DNA of 64,000 nucleotides from Onthophagus taurus (Eukaryota > Arthropoda > Insecta > Coleoptera > Scarabaeidae): NCBI RefSeq assembly GCF_036711975.1, contig NC_091971.1, positions 32,929,501 to 32,993,500 of the forward strand, written 5' to 3'. Under the pieces are notes generated by a model. That model saw nothing but the letters and a program-made list of their open reading frames with translations, searched no databases and was not told the DNA's origin. Shown here piece after piece: positions 34,269-45,109 of this stretch (positions are counted from its first letter, which is position 1; each line of letters opens with the position of its first letter). A program made the position numbers and the translations under genes.

Positions 34269-35086
34269 TAGGGCCCGGAACTTTTGTAACGGTACGATAC
34301 GATTTACCCCCTCCACTTGTTCTCCTAGAAAATGAGTTGGTGGCGTCAAGTCAACTCACCTGATCGGTTGTTATTGACGACCGACGATCGGTTTTTTATT
34401 GCGCATCAATGTCAACATTGTCAACTGTCAGTACGATTTCACTGTTGTTCAAATGTGCAGTATTCGACACTTTTCATCCGCGTAATTTCGTCAAATTTGC
34501 TATTTATCTTTCTTTAGTTACTTTTAATTGGAATTTGGAGTTCTGTTTGAGTTCGTATTATAGTTTTTTTTAAGAATTGTTTTTAGTTTCCCTTTGTGGT
34601 AAAATTGTTGTTCGGATTTGAAAATTGTTAAACAAATTGCCGAAAACAATATACCTTTAACTCTTAAGGAAAAATATGGTTCAATAGCTCAGTATTTTAT
34701 TTATGCTCCACTTACAAGTTGTGATGTTGAAAGATCATTTTCTAGGCACAAACACATTTTAACGTCAACTAGAACGTCATTTACAGATGAAAATTTCGGG
34801 ATGGTTGTTTCAATATACGTTAACAGTAATATTTTTATATCCGTATCCGATTTGTGATTGATATTACAAATCGGATCCTGTTTGTTTGAATTAAAGTTAT
34901 AAAATATATTTTTTTTTTAATATTTTCAAATCGTACTGACAGTTGACACTGACGTGTAATAAACCGATTGTCGGTCGTCAACAACAACCGATGAGGTGAG
35001 TTGACTTGACGCCACCGACTTATTTTCTAGGAGAACAAGTGGAGGGGGTAAATCGTATCGTTCCGTTACAAAAGTTCCGTGCCCTA
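34269..35086. mobile_element. Non-autonomous hAT element with long TIRs and 8-bp duplication
   Basis: TIR TAGGGC(C/A)CGGAACTTTTG at both ends, extending to about 170 bp (through GAAAATGAGTTGGTGGCGTC and TCAACTGTCAGTACGATTT). ATGATCAC flanks it at 34261-34268 and 35087-35094, the 8-bp duplication of hAT. It is inserted in the RNase H LINE. The core keeps only the last part of a hAT transposase. Confidence 0.92.
34618..34857 (+). pseudogene. hAT transposase dimerisation-domain fragment
   Basis: About 79 codons: KEKYGSIAQYFIYAPLTSCD then VERSFSRHKHILTSTRTSF, ending YVNSNIFISVSDL. This is the C-terminal hAT dimerisation region with the catalytic glutamate in DVERSFS. The first codon is TTG, so there is no proper start. 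It aligns by eye with residues 418-463 of the intact hAT transposase at 51847-53265, so the two are related families; the TIRs share the core GCCCGGA. Confidence 0.8.
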
Positions 35087-35429
35087 ATGATCACATACGA
35101 AGCAGCAGCCTGGTATAGGAAAGTCCGACAGACTTAGTTTACTCAGTTATGAGTAAACTTTCACGAATTCAACGAGTAGTTTTGGATTGGCACTCTCTGG
35201 TGCGATAAACACAATGCCAACTGTAGCAATGGATGTTCTGCTTATCCTATCTCTTTTGCATTTGCATATAGAGAAAGTGGCTAGAACTACCATTTACCGA
35301 TTTAAGCAATATGTTCAAAACTGTTCCGATATGTCCTACCAATGCGCTGATATGATAGTGTCCCGTCATTAATGCTGGATACCAGATTGTACTGCCTGAA
35401 CAGCAGTCCTAGATCGAAAACAAAAATGC

Positions 35430-35815
35430 ATGCAGATATTTGCATGTTCACAGATGGGTCAAAAACGCCGGAAGGGGTCGGAGCAGGAGTATACTGCTAG
35501 ATACCTCGAATTAAGCAAGCTTATAGCCTGGGTACGTATTATACTGCATTCCAGGCGGAAGTATTTCCTACTGACATGGGTGCTAAAATCCTTCTTGAGA
35601 GAGGGGTGAAGAACATGACAGTACCACTTTTCTCATACAGTCAAGTCGCTCTCTGCAAGAGAACATTAAATACACTGAGTTATGATAACAGAGTGTCTCT
35701 GATCTGGGTTCCAGGTCACTCTGGGGTTGTTGGCAATGAAGCGGCAGATGGGCTAACACGAGAGGGCAGCGCTAAAGCGTTTGTGGGGCCAGAACCAGCA
35801 GGTGTATCGTAGATA
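35430..35815 (+). pseudogene. LINE RNase H domain
   Basis: CMFTDGSKTPEGVGAGVYC holds the first aspartate, TAFQAEVF the glutamate, SQVALCKRTLN the third site (DSQ changed to YSQ) and LIWVPGHSGVVGNEAADGL the last (H and D). It is split by a stop near 35500. An intact Asp in the third motif is missing, so it is inactive. It belongs to the R1/I-type LINE around it. Confidence 0.8.
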
Positions 35816-36391
35816 GTGCGATGGCCAAACATAGGATTGGACTGTGGGCAGAAGAGAGACTTCGCCTACTGTGGACCAGTTCTCCGGGAATGAGACATGC
35901 TAAGGTGTTTACTAACATCGCCACTGTCAAACCCGAGAATATTTTAGGACTTGCTCGTAGCAGCATAAAAGTTTTAATGGGTGTATTTACTGGGCACTGC
36001 CGATTAAAAGCACCTCAACTTGTTGGGTTTTAGTCGACGATGTTGAATGCCGACTATGTGCAGCGGAAGCGGAAACGGTTGAGTATGTTTTATGTCACTA
36101 CCCTGCTGTTAACCGTATCAGATTCTCGATTTTTGGGCCGCAGTTTATGTCTCCAAAGGATCTGAATGATCTTTCACCGAGCAAGGTATTAATGTTCGTT
36201 AAGAGCATTGGATTGCACGGTAAAATTTGATAACGATATCAATCGGGGTACAATAGCTCCTTAGGGTCACGGTGTAAGGTTGGTTGGTCCACTTACCCGA
36301 TATGTAATCTATGTAATCCGCCTAATGTAATAGTATAATATTGTCCTGTAATTGGTACTTAGTTAGGCAATAAAGATATATATTATTATTC

Positions 36392-36900
36392 TCAACTGCT
36401 GAATATTGTGGGCTAGTGGGTCAACAGTACTTATGTCCACAGAATCGATGGTTAGCTCAATAACATAATAAGAATGATCGTGTGATTACACTACTCGGTT
36501 TACGACCTCGTCGTGCAATTCTCCACACTCGTACAGTAATTATGTTTCTAGCCCACTTGTAATATAAATAACTATTATAGCATTCTATTTTAGTGCTATC
36601 TTACTTTGTCGTATATTTTATATTTTGATTGTGATTTCCGTTTTCAATGTGCCTCTTGGTCTTCGACACCATACACAAAATAAATAAATAATAATGTAAC
36701 AAACATGAGTTTGCAACTTGTGTTTTGAGTCATTGCAAGCACAAACTTGAAATTTTGGATTATAAGTTTATGATTTCATTCGCAGCAATAGCTTTTAATC
36801 AATCAACTCAAATGACAGATGTCTTTAGATTGTAGATGTATTTTAAGTGTATTTCGATTTTAAATTAGGTAGAGGAAGTAAAATTATATGTATTTTAGAT
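36392..36900. repeat. Dispersed repeat fragment and spacer
   Basis: 36478-36577 (CGGTTTACGACCTCGTCGTG ... TAATATAAATAACTATTAT) matches 15655-15755. The remainder is AT-rich with an ACACAAAATAAATAAATAAT tail near 36665 that looks like a retroposon 3' end. Confidence 0.5.
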
Positions 36901-36906
36901 TATAAT

Positions 36907-36913
36907 TTTATTT
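36907..36913 (-). terminator. Polyadenylation signal of first cuticle gene
   Basis: AATAAA on the minus strand about 75 bp after the stop codon of the cuticle gene. Confidence 0.5.
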
Positions 36914-36986
36914 TTTTCCAATAACAAAATAAAAACTTTTCAATTTACATTTGATTGCTTTTTTAATTTTTTCGTCAACTTGGAAG

Positions 36987-38050
36987 TTATCTTCCAGCCA
37001 ACGAAGCTAAAGCACCTGATGAAATACCCAATGGCTTTGTCCTTTTAACGCTTGCAGCTGGCGGAATATGTTCACCTTCCGGTTGAAATCCGTTTTCGTC
37101 AGCGGTGTATCCAACTTCATAAGTTTTACCATCATCTCCTACATACGAATAGTATCCCTTAACCGCCAACGATTCGTTCTCTTTACCTTCATTAACCAAT
37201 TCGCCTATTTCAAATTTTTTCTGCCCATCATCTTGTTCAATACTAAAAAAAGTAGAAGTGATTATTAATTACAACTTAAATTGATTAAATTTTTCGGGTT
37301 ATTTTTTCTTACGCAAACTTATATCCTGTTCCAGTTAATTCATTTACATATCTAATTGTTTTTGCACCGACGTTTTGAACAAATTGTTGAAGTTGAGGTC
37401 TGGCTGCGGCGAAGGCCAAAAATCCAACTAAGAACAGAATCTTAAGCAAACAAACAAAATAAGAATTAAGAAGGAAATAGATATCTATAAATCTTGACAT
37501 TTAGATAAAAAAAGCATAAAGATGAGTCGTTGACCGTGACATATTACAACATGTTAATTATTACGATTAAAAAAGCAAAAAAATAAATCATGTTAATGAT
37601 ATTCTTTGATTTTTGTTTCTCAGGTTATATAACTTTAAAAAGAAAATATCAGTTAATGATTTATTATTGTTTAATGTGGGTCAGAACTTGTACACGCGTG
37701 ATTAACACCTGAAGGCCAATTTAAACGAAATTATAGGAGAAATTATAGGAAGAAGACGCACTCATCAGTGACGAAATAATTTTGTAAATGCCACAACGTA
37801 ACCCACAAAGCAATTACGTTAAGTCCAACTATCGTTGGATATTTCTTCAGAGTAAGCAAGTACAAGAAAATTTTTTTAAACTATTGACATTTTGCTTCGA
37901 TGATTATTTAAGCATCATTTCCTTTTATTTCAAATCATTTCTTCATTTAAACTTTTTAAAATAAAATTAATATATGATAATAAGTGTTAAACAAATTTAA
38001 ATTTAAAGTTCGTATAAATGTAAATGCTTTTTTTTTCTTACCAATTTCAT
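36987..38050 (-). CDS. RR-1 cuticle protein, three exons, 130 aa
   Basis: Exons: 38050-38042 (MKL), 37440-37313, 37242-36987. Introns of 601 bp (GTAAGA...TTGCTTAAG) and 70 bp (GTAAGA...TTTTTTTAG) give exactly 131 codons with stop. Signal peptide [16 protein letters not shown], cleaved before RPQ. The chitin-binding Rebers-Riddiford RR-1 domain runs from about [19 protein letters not shown] through [19 protein letters not shown] and [17 protein letters not shown]. Secreted structural protein that binds chitin in the exoskeleton. A first exon that holds only the first few codons of the signal peptide is typical of insect cuticle genes. No defects seen. The exons replace the misleading 63-codon open stretch that reads upstream through the intron. 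Confidence 0.93.
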
Positions 38051-38136
38051 ATTCAACAACACCTCTATCTTACTCTTTCACTATTAACGCAAAACTGCAC
38101 AGACTAGAATTGAAGAGGACACCTGCTTGTTCTTCG

Positions 38137-38144
38137 TTTATATA
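38137..38144 (-). promoter_or_regulatory. TATA box of first cuticle gene
   Basis: Minus-strand TATATAAA, then an initiator-like TTCAATT about 33 bp downstream (A at 38111), then ~60 bp of leader to the ATG at 38050. Spacing is right for an insect TATA promoter. Confidence 0.7.
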
Positions 38145-38159
38145 CCAGTTAGTAGTTTA

Positions 38160-39318
38160 CTGGGGATCCTTTTTCCCATTCTTTTTTTTTATTTTCAATG
38201 TTAAATTTGGAATCAATACAATGCTTTCACTTAAAATGTGATGTGTTACCAATTTGACTATTGTATTTAAATTCTACGATATATCATGCTTCCTAAAAAT
38301 TAATGTATATCTAATGGAATTTCCATTTACATTTATTGGAATATTTCCTAAAACATAACTGTCATGCAAAAATAATTTTTATTGCAATTCAAATAACAGC
38401 GCAAAATAGAACGTAAAGCAGTATAATTCCCCGTTAAGTGTATGCAAATATTAAATGCATAACATTTTATCTGATTTCACAGCATTTTATAAACAGAGTA
38501 TCAACATTTATCTTCAATGATGGAAAAATACTCAATAAAATTCATTCTAAACTTTATTCTCTCTTGAAATACGATGTTGTAATATGCTGTTGCATTCTTA
38601 GCAAGTTAATCAAAAATCGAGTGTAATTAAAAAAGTGATATCACCTCGATTTATAGGAATGAAAGAAATATATTTTATTACATCTTGATAAATCAATTAC
38701 TTTTTTAGATACGATTTTCTTAAGTTGAAAGATTATAAACTTAACTTGTTATAAATAAATGCATAATAAAAATAATAACAGCGAAATTTGTTGTAATAAA
38801 GAAATAATTATCAACTCGCTGAATATCAATTAAATTTGCTTTAAAATGGTGTTTACACTCATTATTAAGGTAAGTAAAGTGACTCAGTGCAACAACCATT
38901 CTGCGGGGTGAAAAATTCCAACTCAGGGTGAAAGTACTAGGCCAATATAGTAAAACCTTTTTGGGTTTTACTTCTTCTTCTTGGGTTGGGCGTTGTCAGC
39001 CCAAACTTTTTTTTATGACCTTTTATATTATTTCTTTATCTTGATGTTTGTTTGCTTAGTTTTTCAGTTATAACTCAAGAACCATTGATGATTTCTCGTT
39101 TCATTCTTCAGCAAAATTGTAGCTAAGGCTTCAATAAATAATTTTTATTGATATATCCATGTAAAAAATTAAGTTGGACTAATTTTATCGAATTATTTCG
39201 AAAAAGAAAACAAAATCCTTTTGAAAAACAACGTCTTTGCACGAGTTCTACGAATTGCAACTATAAGAAAGTATTGTTTTTATGCAAATTATTAAGAAAA
39301 GTTAAGGAAAAGCAAAGT
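38160..39318. other. Upstream region of first cuticle gene
   Basis: AT-rich. 38640-38860 holds a degenerate copy of the ~187-bp repeat (TTTTTAGATACGATTTTCTTA, AAATTTGCTTTAAAATGG). A GGTTTTACTTCTTCTTCTTGGG stretch lies near 38972. No gene seen. Confidence 0.4.
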
Positions 39319-39990
39319 TTAAAGAAGAACAAAGTTTATCTGTTCATAAACATTGTTGAATGCGTCACTTTTAATTAGCTTTCGTATATCTGACCATTTA
39401 GTACGCCTGATGGAAAAAATTAATTTATAGCGATAGAAGATAATGAGAAATATGTTCGGAAAAGTTGGAATTTTCCACGAAATTGAAAGAACGTATATGT
39501 TATTATGACTACCTTCTTTAATTTTACTTTTGCTGAGTCTCGGGTAAATTAATTTCAAACACAAGAAAACTGTATCTCTTTTGGCGACAGTTTTGATGAA
39601 ATTCTTAATAATTCCAAGTTCAATATGCAGTGGAGGCAGCAATATCTTCTCTTTCGGCCCCAAATGTTCACGAATAATATTGGCCATTTCTAACCCGCTG
39701 TGCTCTCTGTGTTTCCAACTTTTATATCGCACCATATGCGCCACATATGTTTAGCATTTTTAAAATATTTTCTAGTGCATCATATATTTCTTTCGTTTCT
39801 GTACTATGTGCGATTGGAATGGTCTTTGGCCACTTACAACACCAACGTAATTATACGATTTTCTTACCGTTTTTCTCAATGCTGCTCCTTTATTCGCACA
39901 TGCGTAGCAATTCAATGGATTGTGACCTTCGCCAGGATTAGTCCAAATCATTAGGATACCGAATGTCTTCTATTTTTTTAATCAATTCAA
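39319..39990 (-). pseudogene. Relic of an unnamed arthropod TE-type protein
   Basis: The 141-codon stretch 39319-39744 contains GPKEKILLPPLHIELGIIKN followed by YPRLSKSKIKEGS and SDIRKLIKSDAF, a block I associate with widely dispersed uncharacterised arthropod proteins that behave like mobile-element products. Upstream in another frame, WTNPGEGHNPLNCYACANKG may belong to it. Frames are broken and no TIR was found. The association is from memory of the motif, not a search. Confidence 0.45.
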
Positions 39991-40739
39991 TTTTTGTTCA
40001 CTATAACATTTTGTTCGTATGTTTAAACAAAATCTGCACTGAAATCTCCCTTTTTTCATGTTTTGGTAAATTATTACAGGGTTGAATTAAAAATATACAG
40101 AATGTTCCTGTAAGTCGTGCCATAATTTTAATCACAAATACTGGACTAAATCCATAAATGGCTAACATAAGACATGGGCTTTCAAAGTTGAGAAATATTT
40201 AAACATTTTCTTAAATATTTTCAATATGGTTTGTCTTAGAAAGATTAAATTTAATTATTTTAATGTTATTATGGATATTATACCACTGTATACAACCACG
40301 GGATCAATGCTATACAGCTGTCCACATGTCCACAAAGGTTATTTCCTTAAAACTTTTTTATTATATCATAAACCCTTAAATCATACAACTGGTTCTAAAT
40401 GCCTATTTCATTTTAAAATTATTTTCATTCTTAGAAATTTTTATTTAGACGCATCACTAATTTGACATATTGCTTAACTGCTTTACTTACGATTTATTTT
40501 CAAGGGCGCCATGGACGAGGTTGTAACCTTTTGTGAATAACTCTAAGACTTAAGATGATTTTAAAATGAAATAGGCTTTTAGAATCAGTTGAAACCCAAT
40601 GTCCCCCAATTCCCGTGGTTGTATACAGTGGTATAATATCCATAATAACATTAAAATAATGGTACATTTTAATAAAGATTATATTTTTATTGTATGAACC
40701 TTACAGGGACGCCGATTTATTGTAAAATATGAATGAGTA

Positions 40740-40878
40740 AGGCCCACTTTTACCACCTCTTAATAAATTTATCCGATAGATAATTACCATGGTTACAGCG
40801 GTTTTAAGCGCTCTCATTGGTTAAGAGCGCCAATTTATCTATCGGATAAATTTATCAAGAGGTGGTAAAAGTGGGCCT
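40740..40878. mobile_element. 139-bp palindromic MITE nested in fold-back element
   Basis: AGGCCCACTTTTACCACCTC opens and its complement closes the element; the inverted repeats cover ~45 bp each (to TTTATCCGATAGATAA) around a short GC-richer loop with AAGCGCTCTCATTGG-TAAGAGCGC. The target duplication is unclear (TA / GA context), so the superfamily is not assigned. Confidence 0.75.
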
Positions 40879-41108
40879 GAATTGATTAATAATTAAAAAT
40901 AATAATTTTGTATAGCAACACGATCTTGTTATTACATGTTGTGTGCACAGCATGCTAACAACATACTTTCAAAAGTGATCTTAAACGCTTTCTCATGATA
41001 ACATTGCATGGTTTTCCAAATTTTATCATTTTAAGACAAACCATATTGAAAATATTTAAGAAAATGTTTAAACATTTTTTACTTTGAAGGTCCATGTCTT
41101 AAGCATTT

Positions 41109-43200
41109 ATGGGTTTAGACCAAAAATATTTACACGAATCGTCATCATTTAATACATACACTACTAAATTTTTGAATCTTCTGGACGCATATGGGTTGTT
41201 GCAACTGGTGAACGAGCCTACTCGTATTACTTCTTCCTCGGAAATCTTGATAGATGTTGTTGTTTCTTCTTGTGTCGATTTTGCGTTTACTTCACTGGAC
41301 AGTTTGCATGGTCTAACTGATCATGAATTGATTAGATGTAGCTTGACAGTCGCACCTATTGTTACTGAACCAGTTTTTAGGGCTTACCGGGATTTGTAAT
41401 TCTATCAATCTTGTTGATTTTACTGCTGAACTGGAGTCGTTGCCGTTCTCTTTAATTTATGAACTGGATGACGTTAATATCAAAGTTAATTTTTTTAATA
41501 ATCTTATTATTTCAATTTTCAATAAATATGCTCCACTAAGGAATAGACGATTTTCTAAAAGACCTAGTCCTTGGCTTACGCCGCAGTTAAAACAAATGAT
41601 GTGTTTGAGGGATAGGGCTTACTCTAAATATAAGCACTCTAAGAATATTAATGATCTGTATAGTTACAAAGATTTGAGGCGGTACGTGGAAGGAGCGATA
41701 AGAAGAGAGAAAGAGGCATACTTTGGTTCGGTGGTGGCTCAGCGTAGTTCTGCTAAGCTATGGCGGGTCCTTCGTGATTGGGGTGTCGCCAGACAGAGGC
41801 GCCAACCATTGCCCCGGAGTTTAGGTAATGCAGATGAGATAAATGATTATTTCGCTAGATCTTCTGAATTGGGAGGGGTTGTTGATCAGGATGTTGTTGA
41901 CTTCTATAATAATTCTAAATTAAATCCTACTAATAATTTCCTATTTGAAACGGTAGATGAATACATTGTCGGTTCACTACTTTTGAAGTTAAAATCAGGC
42001 TCGGTTGATTTTGATGGTGTTTCATCCTTAATGTTGCATCTTTGCTGTCCCCATATTCTACCTTTTGTAACACATATTATAAACTACTGTTTAGCTAACT
42101 CAGTTTTTCCAGACGCTTGGAAAACTGCTAAAGTGATCCCACTGCCTAAGATAGCCAATCCTACTTCGTGTGGTGACCTTAGGCCGATTAGTATTTTGCC
42201 TGTGTTGTCTAAGATTTTGGAAAAAATCATGGCCTTTCAGATGAGATTTTTTGTTGAGGGTTGCAGTGTTTTGCCGACGACACAGTCTGGGTTTCGTAAA
42301 AATCATGGATGTGGTACAGCATTGATGCATATAACTGATGATATACTGCGGGCAGCTGATGATGACATGGTTACGGCTTTAATTCTTTTCGACTTTTCGA
42401 AAGCATTTGATACGGTAAATTATACAGTTTTGGATTCTATTCCAAAGTACATTGGGTTTTGTACTAATGCTGCTGTCTTAATATTGAATTTTCTTTCTGA
42501 TCGAAGACAGGTCGTTTCCTGTGGCATGATCGTCTCGGCTGCCCGTGGATTAATGGCCGGTGTACCACAGGGTTCTGTATTGGGTCCGCTCTTATTTAGC
42601 ATTTATACCTCTGGTCTCCAAAATTGTCTCAAATATTCTAAAGCTCATTTTTATGCCGATGATTCTCAGATATATTATTCTTTCAGACAGGAGGATGCTC
42701 CTGTGGCCCAACTTAGGATTGCGGGTGATGTTGCTCGGTTTACCAAAATGGCTGCCAGTCACAACTTAAGATTGAATCCCTTAAAATCGGTTATGTTGTT
42801 GTTTGGTAGTAAGTTCAGAACGCCTGTCAGACTGATTTTTGGGTTGCGTTTGAGAGATCACGTTACATGTTTTTTGAAGGAGGTGGGTTGGCTTAACATG
42901 GCTAACAGGAGGAAATTACATCTGTTAACTTTTTATCATAAATTACTTTTATTTAAGTCGCCTTCTTATCTTTATAATAAAATATCATTCCGGACTGATG
43001 TTCATAATTTGAACATCAGATCCAAGGGCTTGATTACTCCACCTCAGCACCGCTCGGTTTTGTTTCAACGGTCTTTCTCTTTTAATCTACCCAGGCTTTA
43101 CAACCCGTTGCCAAGTTCTCTTAAGTCGTTGCCACTGAGCACCTTCAAAAAAGAGCTCCGCGAGATCATTGTCTGTGACCAGAATGGGGCTAATGAGTAA
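41109..43200 (+). pseudogene. Jockey-like LINE ORF2: endonuclease end, RT and C-terminus
   Basis: 41109-41396 gives the end of the AP-like endonuclease (LLQLVNEPTRITSSSEILID, then LHGLTDHELI with the catalytic DH). One base is missing near 41395; the RT continues in the next frame to 43200. RT blocks: FPDAWKTAKVIPLPK, LRPISILPVLSKILEKIMAF, LFDFSKAFDTVNYTVLD (motif A), AGVPQGSVLGPLLFSIY (motif B), FYADDSQIYYSF (catalytic DD, about 42650-42680). After LLFGSKFRTPVRLIFG roughly 130-150 residues are missing by internal deletion before RDHVTCFLKEVGWLNMANRR. Otherwise open, so a fairly young copy. It lies between the two cuticle genes, on the opposite strand. Confidence 0.88.
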
Positions 43201-43448
43201 TTTATATCATTTTCGATTTTTTTACTATGAGTGTTATTTTTATTACTTTCTCTCTGAATGGCTGTTTTGTTGGTATTAGTATTATTGTCAAGATCGAATG
43301 TTTTATGTTTTGTTTTTGAATTTTTGTTTTTTTTTTTTTTAACGCAGGGTTGGGTGGTAGAGAGGACTATGGTCCTAACTCCGCCCTGCGCACATTTATA
43401 ATCTTTTTTTCTGTTGTTTCTATTAATAAAGGCATTATTATTATTTTA
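43201..43448 (+). mobile_element. 3' UTR and tail of Jockey-like LINE
   Basis: T-rich stretch at 43310-43340, then ATTAATAAAGGC and an (ATT)n tail at about 43426-43448, after which the fold-back element resumes. Confidence 0.7.
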
Positions 43449-43500
43449 ACTCTAGTATTTGTAATTAAAATAATGCCACAACTTACAGAAAAGCCTTGTA

Positions 43501-44458
43501 TATCAGCGGGATTTACAGGAGCGGAGGAAATATTTTTAGTGTATTAAAGCCGGATTAAATTTGATAATATCTCTGTTACTTTTTTTAATATGGTTTTCAC
43601 AAATTCAGTTTTTATAAGCTTATGTTGTTGTAAGTGAAACTATAAAGGTTTACTCCTTATGTGTAAATAATTTAACTAAAAATGAAGAAGAAATAAATAG
43701 GTTACCGAATGTTACTGAACTATAATTTTATCTAACATTAGCAAAGTTTTAAGCAAAACATGTATGACTATTTTAGAGAACAGGAACGTTTACGCTAGAA
43801 TATAACAAAGTTCGAGCATTATCAGACAATTCTCTATGAGTCTTCAAAACGGTTGAGGTTTAATGCAACACGTTGTTTGTTTTATAATTAACGAATCACT
43901 TCTGATATATTTATAGGAATGAAGAAACGATTCATATCTTAAATTAAAGTTTAAAATGATATTTGTATATTTGTATACTTATTAAAATGTGTTAGAATTA
44001 AAAAATGGTTGGGTTTTAATATAAATTTACTTCGTGTTAATATTAAAACACCATTACCACGTACTTCACTGCTGCAATAGTACAAGTAAGACTTTTGTAA
44101 TGTTAGGAAAAACTTTTTTCTCGCATTACATTACAATAGACATTGTACTCGCGTACTACATCATAATTTTATGTAATTAATTAAGTTTTTACGAGTTTAC
44201 AATATTTTCTTATTTATTTTTAAAATTATATATTTATTTATTCTAACCTACTAAATTTGAGTTTGTATATCATTTTAAGAATTTTCATCATATACTAAAT
44301 TACCTTTGACATTAGAAAAGGTTTTCGTTTGAATGTCAACAGTTTTGAATTCCAAATTGATTGTTACACCATAACTTTTTATCCTTGTACCATCCGGTAA
44401 GAACCAGATCAAACTTAATTTATATTAAACAAATTTTTTTTTCTTTCTTCTCTTTTTC
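43501..44458. other. Downstream region of second cuticle gene
   Basis: AT-rich, with a degenerate ~187-bp repeat copy at about 43880-43980 (AAATTAAAGTTTAAAATG-type motif). No coding potential recognised. Confidence 0.4.
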
Positions 44459-44459
44459 A

Positions 44460-44465
44460 TTTATT
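44460..44465 (-). terminator. Polyadenylation signal of second cuticle gene
   Basis: AATAAA on the minus strand about 100 bp after the stop codon. Confidence 0.5.
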
Positions 44466-44564
44466 ATTACTTATACATAAAATAAATACTTTTTAAAAAT
44501 ATGACATAACTTGAATATTAATGTTGTTTTCTCATTTTAATCCTGCCTTCAATATTGTTGTTGT

Positions 44565-44985
44565 TCATTGAGCAATTGTGTTGTGTTGCGGAATATGTTC
44601 GCCAGTTGGTCTGTACCCGTTCTCATCGGCCACATAATTAATCGTGTATGTAACACCGTCCGAACCGACATAAGAATATGAACCTTGAACTACGAGAGCT
44701 TCATTATCGGTTCCTTCATTTTTCAATTCCGCATTTTCTTCTCTACTCATACCATCACTTGTTTGATATCTAAAAAAAATCATGTCCCAAAAAACATTTA
44801 AAGATTTCTAAAATATTCATTAAATATTTACAAACTTACTGAAATTTATAATTTCCATTGCCATGTTTATTATAATCCTGCTGTAAAATTGTAGCTTCCT
44901 TAGAAGAATCCTGAACGGGCGGTAAACAATTAGAATATCCAAAGAAACCAATACAAATAAAAACGGTTATTATTTTCATTTCCAT
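44565..44985 (-). CDS. RR-1 cuticle protein, two exons, 116 aa
   Basis: Exons 44985-44840 and 44769-44565 around a 70-bp intron (GTAAGT...TTTTTTTTAG) give exactly 117 codons with stop. Signal peptide MEMKIITVFICIGFFGYSNC (a start at the second ATG, 44979, giving MKIITVF, is equally likely). The RR-1 domain runs YKFQYQTSDGMSREENAEL, VVQGSYSYVGSDGVTYTINY, VADENGYRPTGEHIPQ, matching the extended Rebers-Riddiford consensus. Secreted chitin-binding cuticle protein. Same strand and 6.5 kb upstream of the first cuticle gene, so the pair probably arose by tandem duplication and was later spread apart by transposons. No defects. Confidence 0.93.
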
Positions 44986-45094
44986 TTTCTTTTATTAATT
45001 TTCACTTTAAGTAACTTTAAAAAATTTAAAAACAAATCGGATGTAACGTATGAAATTTTTCGTTTAGTTCTGCTGTTTGATGCTTCTCCGTTCG

Positions 45095-45101
45095 TTTTAT
45101 A
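45095..45101 (-). promoter_or_regulatory. TATA box of second cuticle gene
   Basis: Minus-strand TATAAAA with initiator-like TCAAACA or GAACTAA sites 20-30 bp downstream, about 110 bp before the ATG. Confidence 0.6.
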
Positions 45102-45109
45102 CCCGAACT

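Larger units (their letters stand above)
32205..36391 (+). mobile_element. R1/I-type LINE with RNase H, decayed and carrying insertions
   Basis: Plus-strand order: a linker (LMQTHFPGCL), FKPFKSPGKDNIFPALLQQG, a fingers block with FRPISLKSFLLKTLEKVL, RT remnants at 32650-33300 (FSINPQKTIVVPFTRR, EVKYLGVILDKTLS), a GLT-P block near 34200 (KNWSLTPERLYWLYVTVV), an RNase H domain (35430-35815) and a C-terminal zinc-knuckle-like region to about 36200. The tail is TAATATTGTCCTGTAATTGG ... GGCAATAAAG at 36333-36391. Insertions: ~870 bp at 33320-34190 and a hAT-type element at 34269-35086. Many stops. Confidence 0.75.
40098..43498. mobile_element. Fold-back TA element split by a LINE
   Basis: Left end CAGAATGTTCCTGTAAGTCG at 40098 with TA before it. 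40130-40330 is matched, inverted, by 40610-41118 (for example CAACCACGG...CCGTGGTTG and ATTTTCAATATGGTTTGTCTT). The right end appears only after the LINE, at 43449-43498 (TAGTATTTGTAATTAAAATA ... CTTACAG), with TA at 43499-43500. Without the LINE the element is about 1.07 kb. No transposase, so non-autonomous. Confidence 0.75.

Noticed and set aside
37309..37500. 63-codon reading as a complete cuticle gene start (MSRFIDIY...)
   Set aside because: The first residues are intron sequence; the true signal peptide starts at ATG 38050 in a micro-exon and joins at 37440.
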